A program made the position numbers and the translations under genes. Source: JAFGHJ01 sp964525555 (lineage in GTDB: Bacteria > Hydrothermota > UBA3072). From it: a DNA stretch of 28,087 nucleotides. Below the pieces are notes generated by a model that saw only the letters and a list, made by a program, of their open reading frames with translations, did no database searches and was not told the DNA's origin. This document shows positions 20,512 to 28,087 of the stretch, piece after piece. The first letter of the stretch is position 1, and every line of letters starts with the position of its first letter. Where the stretch lies: NCBI GenBank assembly GCA_964525555.1, contig CAZGHN010000021.1:1-28087 (forward strand). The letters run 5' to 3'.

Positions 20512-20539
20512 TTGACAATTATCAAAATACCCCTATCTT
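20512..20539 (+). promoter_or_regulatory. promoter for rocD
   Basis: TTGACA (20512-20517), 16-nt spacer, TATCTT (20534-20539). It predicts an ~84-nt leader, in which I see no clear structure. Confidence 0.5.
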
Positions 20540-20629
20540 AAAAACTGCATATTAGTGAATAAATATTCATAAATTTGGGGAGTAGAACGAAAACAATAAA
20601 GTATGTATACTCATAAAAGGAGGAATTTA

Positions 20630-21826
20630 ATGGATTATTCTGCTAAGGATTTGATGGAAATGGACGATACCTACGGAGCCCACAATTACAAGCCTCTTGA
20701 TGTAGTTTTAAACAAGGGAGAAGGCGTATGGGTATGGGATGTTGAAGGAAATAAATATATGGATATGCTTTCTTCCTATTCTGCACTAAATCATGGGCAT
20801 CGAAATCCAATAATTATTAAAAAAATGAAAGAACAGCTCGATAAGCTTACCCTAACTTCTCGAGCATTCAGAAATGATCAGCTGCCATTATTTTTAAAAA
20901 AAGTATGTGAAATTACCGGTATGGAAATGGCTCTTCCCATGAATACTGGCGCCGAAGGTGTAGAAACGGCTCTTAAAGCAACGAGAAAATGGGCACATAA
21001 AGTAAAAGGAGTTCCGGAGAATGAAGCCGAAATTATAGCTGCAACAAATAATTTCCACGGAAGAACAATAACCATTATTTCCTTTTCTACAGAAGAACAG
21101 TACAGAGACGGTTTTGGGCCGATGACCCCGGGTTTTCCGATCGTACCTTACGGCGACGCAAAAGCAATAGAAAATGCAATCAACGAAAATACAGCCGGTG
21201 TTTTAATTGAACCGATTCAGGGTGAGGGCGGAATAGTTGTCCCTCCTGAGGGATACCTAAAGGAAGTCAAAGAAATATGCAAGAAAAACAATGTACTTCT
21301 TCTCTTTGATGAAATCCAATGCGGACTCGGAAGAACCGGAAAAATGTTTGCCTGGGAATGGGAAAACGCAAAACCCGATGGGATAATTCTCGGAAAAGCT
21401 TTAGGTGGAGGAGTGTATCCTGTTTCAATATTCGCAGCTTCAAAAGAAGTCTTGAGAGTTTTTAATCCGGGAGACCATGGTTCGACCTTCGGTGGTAATC
21501 CAGTGGGAGCTGCTGTAGGACTTGCTGCTTTGGAATATCTAATAGAAGAAGATTTACCCGGGAAAGCTCTTAAATTAGGCAATTATTTTATGGATAAACT
21601 TAGTTCACTAAATAACCCGGTAATTAAAGAAGTACGAGGAAAAGGACTTTTAATAGGTCTTGAATTAAAAGAAAAAGCGCGACCTTATGCGGAAAAACTC
21701 AAAGAAAAAGGGCTTCTTTGTAAAGAAACTCACGGTGTTGTTATCCGCTTTGCTCCACCTCTCGTTATCACAAAAGAAGAACTCGATTGGGCATTCGAAC
21801 AGGTAAAAGAAATCTTCGAAAGCTAG
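20630..21826 (+). CDS. rocD: ornithine aminotransferase
   Basis: PLP-dependent transfer of the delta-amino group of ornithine to 2-oxoglutarate, giving glutamate semialdehyde; it links arginine/ornithine to proline and glutamate. 398 residues from ATG 20630, preceded by AAAGGAGG; the longer frame from 20603 lacks a ribosome site. Motifs: YGAHNYKPLDVVL at the start, NTGAEGVETALKATRKW (105-121), NFHGRT, the PLP-binding DEIQCGLGRTGK (D227) and the Schiff-base Lys256 in LGKALGGGVYP, then STFGGNPVG. RocD fits better than acetylornithine or 4-aminobutyrate aminotransferases because of the YGAHNY opening and the overall pattern. The apbE cluster begins 121 bp downstream and may be partly co-transcribed. 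Confidence 0.9.
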   Translation: MDYSAKDLMEMDDTYGAHNYKPLDVVLNKGEGVWVWDVEGNKYMDMLSSYSALNHGHRNPIIIKKMKEQLDKLTLTSRAFRNDQLPLFLKKVCEITGMEMALPMNTGAEGVETALKATRKWAHKVKGVPENEAEIIAATNNFHGRTITIISFSTEEQYRDGFGPMTPGFPIVPYGDAKAIENAINENTAGVLIEPIQGEGGIVVPPEGYLKEVKEICKKNNVLLLFDEIQCGLGRTGKMFAWEWENAKPDGIILGKALGGGVYPVSIFAASKEVLRVFNPGDHGSTFGGNPVGAAVGLAALEYLIEEDLPGKALKLGNYFMDKLSSLNNPVIKEVRGKGLLIGLELKEKARPYAEKLKEKGLLCKETHGVVIRFAPPLVITKEELDWAFEQVKEIFES

Positions 21827-21947
21827 AATTAATTTAACTCCATTATGAATATAGAGTTAAATTTAGTTAGTGCGTTAGTGCGTGAGTATATTACAGACCA
21901 ACAGCTTAAACCTCTGCGTTCATCTGCGTCCTATTCTGGAGGTTGGG
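21827..21947 (+). repeat. words running into the apbE ribosome site and start codon
   Basis: TTAGTTAGTGCGTTAGTGCG, then CTCTGCGTTCATCTGCGTCC, then CTGGAGGTTGGGATGGG. The last word carries the GGAGG (21938-21942) and the start codon of apbE, and matches words in ordinary spacers. Confidence 0.6.
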
Positions 21948-22892
21948 ATGGGTTTTAAACGCCTAATAATAATAACAGCGTTTTTAGCAATAGCATTTCT
22001 TGTATTTTTTCTAAACACCAAAGAATTCACTTTCGAGGAGTTTTATTTTGACACATACGTCAGAGGAAAAATTTATTCTCGAAATCCAATATCGGCAAAG
22101 AATGCAATAAAAAGAATAAAATCCGAATTCCAAAGAATAGACTCACTGAAGGTACAGGGGATAAGAAGAGGTCTTCTGGATACCACTTCCATTGAAATAA
22201 TAGAAAAATCTATTTATTTTTGTGAGCAGACGGACGGATATTTTGATCTTACAATCGATCCGGTACTTAAAAAATGGAACTATTTTAAAGAACCTACTCT
22301 CCCCTCTAAAAACGAAATCAAAATGCTTTTACCTCTAGTCGACTATAGAAAGATAAATATCAAAGAAGATACACTAATAATACCGGAAGTTTTTTCCTTA
22401 AATCTCGGAGGAGTGGCAAAAGGATATGCCTTAGATAGAGCAAAAAGTATATTAAAAAAGCATAAAATCCATTCGGCGTTGATAGACGCAGGAGGAGATG
22501 TCCTTTTAGTGGGTAAGAAAAAAGGTAGGGATAATTGGATCATCGGTATTAGAAATCCACGTGAAGGAAACGAAATAATAGGTACCCTTTCTGTTAATGA
22601 CTGCTTTGTATTCACTTCGGGAGATTATGAAAGATATTTCTTTTTAAATGATATACGGTATCATCATATAGTTGACCCCTTTACGGGGTACCCTGCGCGC
22701 GAAATAACATCGGCTACAGTAATAGTTAAAAAGGGTATAGAAGGAGACTGTATTTCAACCGCACTAATCGCAATGGGGATGGAAAAGGCAACAAAATATA
22801 TAAACAATTATAAAATAGAAGCCGTACTTATTGACACATCTAAAAATATTCATAAATTTATAACTGATAATAAGTTAAAATTTTATGAATAA
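21948..22892 (+). CDS. apbE: FAD:protein FMN transferase
   Basis: Attaches FMN covalently to Thr/Ser of extracytosolic redox proteins. 314 residues from ATG 21948, with GGAGG five bases before it; the frame is open to 21882, but that part is repeat words. One N-terminal membrane helix (about 5-22) and no lipobox, so it is tethered facing outward. Family motifs: TDGYFDLTIDPV, GGVAKGYALD (154-163), AGGD (181-184), SGDYERY (224-230), HHIVDPFTGYPA (239-250), and the Mg-site region GDCISTALIAMG with Asp267. It overlaps the next gene by 8 bases. No substrate with a typical flavinylation motif was spotted in the window, so the target must be encoded elsewhere. Confidence 0.93.
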   Translation: MGFKRLIIITAFLAIAFLVFFLNTKEFTFEEFYFDTYVRGKIYSRNPISAKNAIKRIKSEFQRIDSLKVQGIRRGLLDTTSIEIIEKSIYFCEQTDGYFDLTIDPVLKKWNYFKEPTLPSKNEIKMLLPLVDYRKINIKEDTLIIPEVFSLNLGGVAKGYALDRAKSILKKHKIHSALIDAGGDVLLVGKKKGRDNWIIGIRNPREGNEIIGTLSVNDCFVFTSGDYERYFFLNDIRYHHIVDPFTGYPAREITSATVIVKKGIEGDCISTALIAMGMEKATKYINNYKIEAVLIDTSKNIHKFITDNKLKFYE

Positions 22893-23868
22893 AAGAGAAG
22901 CTGAATATTACGAAATAACAGAAGACTTAATAGCAAGGTGCAGACTCTGTCCTCATCAGTGCGCTATACCTCCCGGAGGAGAAGGAATCTGTTGGGCAAG
23001 GAAGAACGAAAACGGAACTTTATACGCTCAGAACTACGGCAGAACAACATCACTGGCAGTTGATCCTATAGAAAAAAAGCCCCTTTTCCATTTTCGTCCC
23101 GGAACAGAAATACTTTCTGTATCACCTAACGGTTGCAATATGCGCTGTCCTTACTGTCAGAACTACACGATATCGGCGAAAAAAACTCAGACTACAACTA
23201 TAACGCCGGAAGACCTTGTAAATCTTGCAAAACAATATAATTCTTCTTCGATAGCCTTTACTTATACAGAACCAATCATATGGTTCGAATTTATTAAAGA
23301 CACGTCGAAATATGCAAAGAAAGAAGGCATAGATCTTGTTATGGTTACTAATGGTCAAATCTTAGAAGAACCCCTGGAAGACTTGATTGAAATCGTACAT
23401 GCGATGAATATAGATTTAAAATCAATGAATCCCGAATATTATACAAAAGTACTAAAAGGAAGTCTAGCTGCCACAAAAAGAACTATTGAAAAAACATCAC
23501 AGAAAATACACATCGAAGTAACAAATCTCATGATACCCGGAGATAACGACAGCGAAATAGAAGATCTATCAAAATATTTGGCTTCGATTAAAAAAACCAT
23601 ACCTTTGCATATCTCGAGATACTTCCCCCATAAAGATTACGAAAAACCACCAACATCGATAAAAACATTAAAAGAGGCATATGAGATAGCCAGAAAATAT
23701 CTTTATTATGTATATATAGGTAATGCTCCAATGGAAGGAGCGGAAAACACTTATTGCCCTGAGTGTTCGAATACTCTTGTAGAAAGAAATGGATTCTTAA
23801 CAAAAATAGTTGGAATAGAAAAGGAGAAATGCTCTAATTGCGGTCGGAAAGTAGATTTCGTCCTATAA
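22885..23868 (+). CDS. amrS: AmmeMemoRadiSam-type radical SAM enzyme
   Basis: 327 residues. The radical-SAM cluster motif CNMRCPYC (Cys84, 88, 91) follows SVSPNGCN. An N-terminal Cys group (Cys19, 22, 26, 36) and a C-terminal pair of CxxC knuckles (291/294, 316/319) are typical of the PflA-like enzyme that goes with AMMECR1 and Memo proteins. Its reaction is not known to me. Neither AMMECR1 nor Memo is in the window. It overlaps apbE (8 bases) and the NusG-II gene (31 bases), so it is translationally tied to the flavinylation cluster. Confidence 0.88.
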   Translation: MNKREAEYYEITEDLIARCRLCPHQCAIPPGGEGICWARKNENGTLYAQNYGRTTSLAVDPIEKKPLFHFRPGTEILSVSPNGCNMRCPYCQNYTISAKKTQTTTITPEDLVNLAKQYNSSSIAFTYTEPIIWFEFIKDTSKYAKKEGIDLVMVTNGQILEEPLEDLIEIVHAMNIDLKSMNPEYYTKVLKGSLAATKRTIEKTSQKIHIEVTNLMIPGDNDSEIEDLSKYLASIKKTIPLHISRYFPHKDYEKPPTSIKTLKEAYEIARKYLYYVYIGNAPMEGAENTYCPECSNTLVERNGFLTKIVGIEKEKCSNCGRKVDFVL

Positions 23869-24200
23869 AAGTTGGCGATGTATTCATTATAGTCTTTTTT
23901 CTTCTTTTTATTTTCTTTCTTCCCAAAAACGCAGGAGAAAAAGTAATTATAAGTGTTGACAAAACTAAGAACTTTGTTTATCCTTTGAATCAAAATAGGG
24001 AAATTGTCGTTAACGGAAAACTTGGAACTGCAAAAGTTATAATAGAAAACGGGAGAGTAAGAATTTTTGACTCACCCTGCCCTTTAAAAATTTGTGAAAA
24101 TAAAGGGTGGATTTCAAAAAAAGGAGATTTTATCATTTGTATTCCAAACCGGGTAGTAATAAAAATAACAGGAGAAGGGTACGATGCAGTCACTGAATAG
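23838..24200 (+). CDS. NusG domain II-containing membrane-anchored protein
   Basis: 120 residues from TTG 23838, which overlaps the end of the radical SAM gene; AAGGAG stands 11 nt upstream. One N-terminal membrane helix (about 14-30) precedes a NusG-II-type beta domain: IVVNGKLGTAKVIIENGRVRIFDSPCP, KICENKGWIS, FIICIPNRVVIKI. The two Cys in SPCPLKIC are characteristic of this family. Proteins of this kind often lie next to ApbE and the Gx transporter; a role in extracytosolic redox or flavin handling is inferred from that. It is not the transcription factor NusG. Confidence 0.85.
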   Translation: MRSESRFRPIKVGDVFIIVFFLLFIFFLPKNAGEKVIISVDKTKNFVYPLNQNREIVVNGKLGTAKVIIENGRVRIFDSPCPLKICENKGWISKKGDFIICIPNRVVIKITGEGYDAVTE

Positions 24201-24699
24201 AATCGCTTTTCTTTCTTTATTTACCGCAGCTTCTATAACCATATTCGTCATAGAAAGCCTTTTTCCAACCCCGATTCCCGGAATCCGTTTGGGACTTGCA
24301 AATATATTTATTTTATTAGCTCTTATCTTCTTTGGAATAAAGGAAGCGCTTTTAATAGGAATACTAAAGTCTGTAATAGGAAGTCTGATATTAGCAAGGC
24401 TTTTTGCTCCGGCTTTCTTATTTTCAATATGCGGAACTATATTGAGCTCTCTTGCAATGTGGCTAATTCTAAAGAGTAGTTTACCCTTTAGTATATTGGG
24501 CATAAGCGTAATGGGTGCAGAAGTTCACATAATATCTCAACTTTTACTTGCGACTAACATTTTCCTACCTAATACTTCTTTTCTATTCGTATATCCTATT
24601 TTTATTTTATCTTCAGTAATTACAGGTTCTATAACTGGTATTTTAACTTATCTTATATACTCAAATATAAAAAGGAGGGTTAAATTTTGCATAAATTAA
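24184..24699 (+). CDS. Gx transporter family / HepT-like membrane protein
   Basis: 171 residues, about five to six transmembrane helices. The stretch PTPIPGIRLGLANIFILLALIFFG and a later ILKSVIGSLILARLFAPAFL match the Gx transporter family (PF07456, also annotated heptaprenyl diphosphate synthase component I). It overlaps the NusG-II gene by 17 bases and its own end overlaps the DUF4321 gene by 13 bases. In many bacteria it is a fixed neighbour of ApbE/NusG-II; small-molecule transport, possibly flavin- or quinone-related, is an inference. Confidence 0.87.
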   Translation: MQSLNRIAFLSLFTAASITIFVIESLFPTPIPGIRLGLANIFILLALIFFGIKEALLIGILKSVIGSLILARLFAPAFLFSICGTILSSLAMWLILKSSLPFSILGISVMGAEVHIISQLLLATNIFLPNTSFLFVYPIFILSSVITGSITGILTYLIYSNIKRRVKFCIN

Positions 24700-24956
24700 A
24701 GCAAAATATGCCTTTAACGATATTTATCTTATTAATGGGCTTAATACTCGGTAGCTTCATCGGTGATTTATTGGGAATGATACTGCCTGACGGGGCTGTG
24801 AAAATGGTTATGACTACACCTCTGCAAATCGGTTTTCACCCTATTAGCCTCGATTTACATATTTTTACATTAATATTGGGATTTATGATAAAAATAAACC
24901 TTTTTGGTATCATTGGAGTACTTATACTGGGGTACTCTCTTAAATGGTTATATTAG
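24687..24956 (+). CDS. DUF4321 membrane protein
   Basis: 89 residues from TTG 24687, with AGGAGG 8 nt upstream. Two to three hydrophobic segments: TIFILLMGLILGSFIGDLLG, LDLHIFTLILGFMIKINLFG, IIGVLILGYSL. The middle motif LDL..F...GF.IKINL is the DUF4321 pattern. The function is unknown. It overlaps the preceding transporter gene, hence it is co-translated with it. Confidence 0.82.
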   Translation: MHKLKQNMPLTIFILLMGLILGSFIGDLLGMILPDGAVKMVMTTPLQIGFHPISLDLHIFTLILGFMIKINLFGIIGVLILGYSLKWLY

Positions 24957-24995
24957 GAGCATTCTAACTATAATGCGACTAAGAAAGGAGATAAA

Positions 24996-25583
24996 ATGAA
25001 CATAAGAGAAACTCAAAACGGACTTAAGAATCTTATAATAGCAAATGTTTTAGCTTTTATACTTCAATTGCTTCTTGGGGATATCATGATTAGATACCTT
25101 GCTCTTGTCCCTGCTGATTTTATCAAAGGCTGGGTCTGGCAAGGTGTAACTTACATGTTTCTACATGATCCGTATAATTGGTTTCACCTATTGATTAATA
25201 TGTACATTTTATGGATGTTCGGAAGAGAACTTGAATATCTATGGGGTACAAGAGAATTCTACAAGTATTATTTTATCTGCGGAATCGGTGCTGCTTTTGT
25301 ATATTCTTTATTTAACATGAATTCTATAACACCGGTCATAGGAGCATCAGGAGCGGTATTCGGAATACTTCTTGCCTACGGCATAACTTTCCCACGAGCA
25401 AAATTAATCATATTTCCTCTTTTAATTCCAATCGACGCAAAATATGCAGTCTGGATATTCGGAATTATTGAGCTTTTATATCTCATAGGAGGAGGCAGAG
25501 GAAACATAGCTCATCTCGCTCATTTAGGCGGACTTGCGGTAGGATACGTATACCTCCGCTGGAAGAGAAGGAAACTGTATTAG
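24996..25583 (+). CDS. rhomboid family intramembrane serine protease
   Basis: 195 residues, six transmembrane helices. Catalytic and oxyanion residues can be placed: His64 and Asn68 in FHLLINMYILW, the nucleophile Ser118 in GASGAVFG, and the general-base His176 in AHLGGLAVGY. FGRELEYLWG after the first loop is typical. It cleaves transmembrane segments of other proteins; the target is unknown. AAAGGAG stands before the ATG. It is last in the apbE cluster, 39 bp after the DUF4321 gene, and is followed by a hairpin. Confidence 0.92.
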   Translation: MNIRETQNGLKNLIIANVLAFILQLLLGDIMIRYLALVPADFIKGWVWQGVTYMFLHDPYNWFHLLINMYILWMFGRELEYLWGTREFYKYYFICGIGAAFVYSLFNMNSITPVIGASGAVFGILLAYGITFPRAKLIIFPLLIPIDAKYAVWIFGIIELLYLIGGGRGNIAHLAHLGGLAVGYVYLRWKRRKLY

Positions 25584-25607
25584 CCCAAAATCCAGAGTAT
25601 TTTGGGC
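25583..25607 (+). terminator. hairpin after the rhomboid gene, no T-run
   Basis: GCCCAAAAT (25583-25591) and ATTTTGGGC (25599-25607) pair perfectly over 9 bp with a 7-nt loop, starting at the last base of the stop codon. Only GTTG follows, so it may stabilise the mRNA end or act as a weak terminator. Confidence 0.45.
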
Positions 25608-25885
25608 GTTGAATGGTTAAATTGTTGAATCGTTGAATAGGAAAAATAAAAAATATCTTTGTGTTCTTTGAGGCTTTGTGTGAGATTATTTTGGGGGTGG
25701 GATGGGTTTTAAACAACAAAATATAGTTTTTTTCTCTGTGCTCTCTGTGGCTCAATACGTAGATTCTTCGAATCAGTTGAATTGTTGAATAGGAAAATAG
25801 TTGAATTGTTTCCCATTTCCCAATTTTCCCATTTTTCAATTTCTCTAATTTATTCTTTGAGTCTTAGTGTCTTCGTGGCTAAATT
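25608..25885. repeat. large intergenic word block with composite unit
   Basis: TTGAATGGTTAAATTGTTGA words (25610-25640) come first. The third copy of the composite follows (25656-25755: CTTTGTGTTCTTTGAGGC, TGTGTGAGATTATTTTGGG, GATGGGTTTTAAACAACAAA, TCTCTGTGCTCTCTGTGG). Then the hairpin GATTCTTCGAATC (25762-25774), TTGAATTGTTGAATAGG, and GAGTCTTAGTGTCTTCGTGG (25859-25878). No ORF. Confidence 0.72.
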
Positions 25886-25892
25886 TTCCTCA

Positions 25893-25921
25893 TTGACAAA
25901 TAAATAGTTCTTTCATATAAT
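25893..25921 (+). promoter_or_regulatory. perfect consensus promoter with start at the fadD ATG
   Basis: TTGACA (25893-25898), 17-nt spacer, TATAAT (25916-25921). Six bases lie between the -10 and the ATG at 25928, so +1 should be the A of the start codon. Confidence 0.8.
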
Positions 25922-25927
25922 TTTCAT

Positions 25928-27589
25928 ATGCAGTGGAAAATTATAAGGGAACCGGAAGAAATTCTTCCTATTCCTCAAATGTTATTAAAAACTGTCAAAA
26001 CTTATCCTGAAAAAGTTGCTTTACAGATCTTAACACCCGAAGGCGAAATACAAACATGGACTTATAAAGAGCTATTATCCCTAATAGTTTCACTTGCCAA
26101 TGAAATAAAGCCCAGGAATATCGAGAAGGGTGATAGAATTGCTATTTACGGACATTATAATCCCGAGTGGGTTATAACCTACTTAGCCATTCAATTCGCA
26201 GGAGCAATAGGTGTTCCTCTCGACAGCCGTCTCTCACATAGAGAAGTAAACCATTTTCTAAATAATTCAGAAGCCAAAATTCTTTTCGCCTCAGAAGATT
26301 TACTGACAAGTGAAATTGAAATAAGTGTTCCTTTAAAAATGCCAGAAATAAAAACTAAAATAGAAGATTTTGAATTGCCAAAATTGACTTTAGATGATAC
26401 GGCTTTGATTCTTTACACTTCAGGAACAACCGGTTCTCCCAAAGGAGTTGTTCTAACACATAGAAATCTTTCGAGTAATGTTGAAATGATGCGTCAGGTA
26501 ATATATTTTGATACAACGGACGTTTTCTACTCTCTTCTTCCGCTAAACCATGTCTTCTCTCAAACCGTAAATATTTTATGTCCTTTCTTTATAGGAGCGC
26601 GTACTGTTTTGGCTCGCTCTTTAAAATCAACAGAAGTAAAGGAAGACTGTTTAAAAACAAAACCTACGGTTTTTCCGTTAGTACCTCTAATCCTTGAAAA
26701 GTTCGCAAAGGGAATTGAAAAAGAAATAGGTAAACTCCCCACCACCAAAAGGGTTCTTTTTGGAACTCTAAACGGCATCGGTACACTTCTTAACAAAATA
26801 AAAAAAGGAAGCGGAGGTTTTCTGTATTCGACTTTAAGAAAAAAACTTGGGCTTGAAAATTTACGATTATTAATTCCCGGAAGTGCTGCACTACCTTCCT
26901 GGGTTTCTAAAAAATTCGAAAAATGGGGATTTCCGTTAATACAGGGATATGGATTGACAGAGACCTCGCCTGTCGTCTCTGTAAATCCACCCAACGCTCC
27001 AAAAAATGATTCTATAGGACTGCCTTTACTGGGTTTAGAGGTTAAGATACTAAATCCCGGCGAAAAGGGAATTGGCGAAATCGCAATAAAAGGAGATTCG
27101 ATATTTAAAGGTTTCTGGAAAAACGATAAAGCTACTGCCGAAGTCTTCGAAGGAGAGTTCTTCAAAACCGGCGATATGGGCTACATAGACTCTGACGAAT
27201 ACTTGTATATAACCGGACGAAAAAAATCTGTAATAGTTACAAAAGGCGGTAAAAACATTTACCCGGAAGAAATCGAAGCTTATCTCTCCCAATCTCCACT
27301 TATTGAAGAAGTTCTCGTATTATATCAAACCAATCCAACTACACAAAGTAAAGAATTAGTAGCCACTATTTATCCAAACTATGAAGAACTGGATGCTTAC
27401 TGTGAGAAACGTAAAATAGAAGAAAAAGATCCGCACAAAATATTAACTGAAGTCGTAAAAAAAATGAATGAGGATTTAACCGATTTCAAACGAATTAGAA
27501 GAGTAAAGATAAGAGACGAAGAATTTCCAAAAACCACTACCAAAAAAATTAAAAGATATTTATTTGAAGAAAAAGGACTCGAGGTATAA
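25928..27589 (+). CDS. fadD: AMP-forming long-chain acyl-CoA synthetase
   Basis: Activates fatty acids with ATP and CoA. 553 residues. Adenylate-forming motifs: the P-loop TSGTTGSPKG (164-173), GYGLTETSP (about 340), TGDMGYIDSDEYLYITGRKK and the hinge/C-terminal GGKNIYPEEIEAYL. The C-terminal catalytic Lys region is TTTKKIKRYLF. The chain-length preference cannot be seen; FadD/FACS rather than acetyl-CoA synthetase is inferred from overall layout. There is no Shine-Dalgarno, and the only ATG upstream of the conserved core fits a leaderless transcript from the promoter at 25893-25921. Single-gene unit. Confidence 0.88.
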   Translation: MQWKIIREPEEILPIPQMLLKTVKTYPEKVALQILTPEGEIQTWTYKELLSLIVSLANEIKPRNIEKGDRIAIYGHYNPEWVITYLAIQFAGAIGVPLDSRLSHREVNHFLNNSEAKILFASEDLLTSEIEISVPLKMPEIKTKIEDFELPKLTLDDTALILYTSGTTGSPKGVVLTHRNLSSNVEMMRQVIYFDTTDVFYSLLPLNHVFSQTVNILCPFFIGARTVLARSLKSTEVKEDCLKTKPTVFPLVPLILEKFAKGIEKEIGKLPTTKRVLFGTLNGIGTLLNKIKKGSGGFLYSTLRKKLGLENLRLLIPGSAALPSWVSKKFEKWGFPLIQGYGLTETSPVVSVNPPNAPKNDSIGLPLLGLEVKILNPGEKGIGEIAIKGDSIFKGFWKNDKATAEVFEGEFFKTGDMGYIDSDEYLYITGRKKSVIVTKGGKNIYPEEIEAYLSQSPLIEEVLVLYQTNPTTQSKELVATIYPNYEELDAYCEKRKIEEKDPHKILTEVVKKMNEDLTDFKRIRRVKIRDEEFPKTTTKKIKRYLFEEKGLEV

Positions 27590-27874
27590 TTATCTTCTGC
27601 CAAGCAGAAGAGAGTCTCGAGTCATCAGTCGTGAGTCATGAGTCAGAATCCCATCCCAAACCCAGAAAATAATCTCACACAAAGACACGGAGAGCACAAA
27701 GCCCTTCCACACAACCTAAGAAAATTTATTTTGTTGTTTTTAAATCCCAACCCCCAAATCCAAAATCCTAAATATTGCCACAGAGTACACAGAGATACAC
27801 AGAGAAAAAAAGAACACAAGGATTTTTTATTTTTTAAGCCAATAGCTAAAAGCGAAAAGCTAAGAGCTATTTTC
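27590..27874. repeat. intergenic words, mostly inverse orientation
   Basis: A perfect 7-bp hairpin CTTCTGC CAA GCAGAAG (27594-27610, no T-run) follows fadD. Then come GAGTCATCAGTCGTGAGTC words and CTCACACAAAGACACGGAG (27674-27692). The inverse composite link is TTGTTGTTTTTAAATCCC (27731-27748), followed by GCCACAGAGTACACAGAG with ATACACAGAG (27777-27804). A short open frame here is made of repeat words and is not a gene. Confidence 0.65.
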
Positions 27875-28087
27875 TCACGATAGTTTTTTCTTGAAAGCCG
27901 ATATGCTTAAAAACAAAAACGTAAAACCAAAGATAAAAAGGATGAGGGTTTCTTTCCAGAGAATTTTTAAGCCCGCTCCTTTCAGAAATATACTCCTTAG
28001 AATTATTATATAATATTTAACAGGTATGATATAAGTGTCGAGAAATATAATGAAAAGTGTCTTTACCTCTCCCCAAAGGTGGGTTAC
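27875..28087 (-). CDS. ABC-2 type transporter permease, C-terminal fragment
   Basis: The last 70 codons of a gene running in from beyond the right edge; stop TGA at 27877-27875. The translation contains IIPVKYYIIILRSIFLKGAG and a final hydrophobic helix ending SAFKKKLS, the usual end of ABC-2 permeases (P..Y....R.IFLKG.G, then a helix and RF.K.L-type tail). It is the membrane subunit of an exporter; the substrate is unknown. Only the C-terminus is visible. Confidence 0.72.
   Translation of the reverse strand, partial: VTHLWGEVKTLFIIFLDTYIIPVKYYIIILRSIFLKGAGLKILWKETLILFIFGFTFLFLSISAFKKKLS

Noticed and set aside
23838..24200. NusG-II protein as transcription factor NusG
   Set aside because: It has a membrane helix and lacks the NGN domain; only the domain-II fold with the CPxKIC motif is present.
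27594..27610. CTTCTGC CAA GCAGAAG hairpin as fadD terminator
   Set aside because: The stem is perfect, but no T-run follows; it more likely belongs with the mini-hairpin words.
27638..27883. 81-codon frame on the plus strand after fadD
   Set aside because: It is built from CACAGAG-type repeat words, lacks a ribosome site and ends in the ABC permease gene on the other strand.

Overview
The window is low-GC DNA (mid-30s percent by eye) from a bacterium that is probably diderm. Two proteins carry lipoprotein signal sequences, and two have C-terminal domains of the type IX secretion (Por) sorting or FlgD-like kind. A DUF4919 lipoprotein is also present. This combination suggests the FCB superphylum or a neighbouring candidate phylum; a named taxon cannot be justified from sequence alone. 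No rRNA, tRNA, CRISPR array, transposase or phage gene was recognised.

Layout. Bases 1-3010, mostly minus strand: leuB (cut by the left edge), a small TPR protein, a DUF4919 lipoprotein and a divergent GIY-YIG-like protein. Bases 3140-3262 hold a strong consensus promoter that starts transcription at the base of a closed stem-loop ending in an intrinsic terminator, which is a candidate free-standing small RNA. Bases 3312-9828: a secreted beta-helix protein, class II fructose-bisphosphate aldolase, a lipoprotein, an exported MsrA, hypoxanthine phosphoribosyltransferase, a DUF2784 membrane protein and an unknown membrane-anchored protein. Bases 15063-10021, minus strand: the leucine/branched-chain operon leuA-leuC-leuD-ilvD. 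leuB lies 9 kb away beyond genes on both strands. Bases 15432-20338: a second GIY-YIG-like paralogue; a three-gene unit (SpoIIAA-like protein, a 57-residue membrane protein, a flavin reductase with a signal peptide); a small zincin; a MATE transporter; a zinc-ribbon/RDD protein. Bases 20630-25583, plus strand: ornithine aminotransferase, then a compact overlapping cluster apbE - amrS-type radical SAM - NusG domain II - Gx transporter - DUF4321 - rhomboid, which looks like an extracytosolic flavinylation/redox support module. Bases 25928-27589: a long-chain acyl-CoA synthetase. The right edge cuts an ABC-2 permease.

Three themes recur. First, most gaps between genes are filled with degenerate, word-like repeats (CACAGAG/CACAAAG strings, GAGTAGAGAGTAG strings, TTGAATAGTTGAAT strings, GATTCTTCGAATC mini-hairpins). 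These are arranged as mosaics, inverted pairs and one tandem 174-bp unit, and in places they supply start or stop codons. Second, initiation is mixed: many genes have AGGAGG sites, yet four have sigma70-type promoters placed so that transcription should begin at or within about 4 nt of the start codon (leaderless), and two have an ideal Shine-Dalgarno placed before an AUA codon. Third, two exported redox enzymes (MsrA, flavin reductase) contain a second Shine-Dalgarno and ATG just after the signal peptide, each with an 8-nt spacer, suggesting paired exported and cytoplasmic forms.
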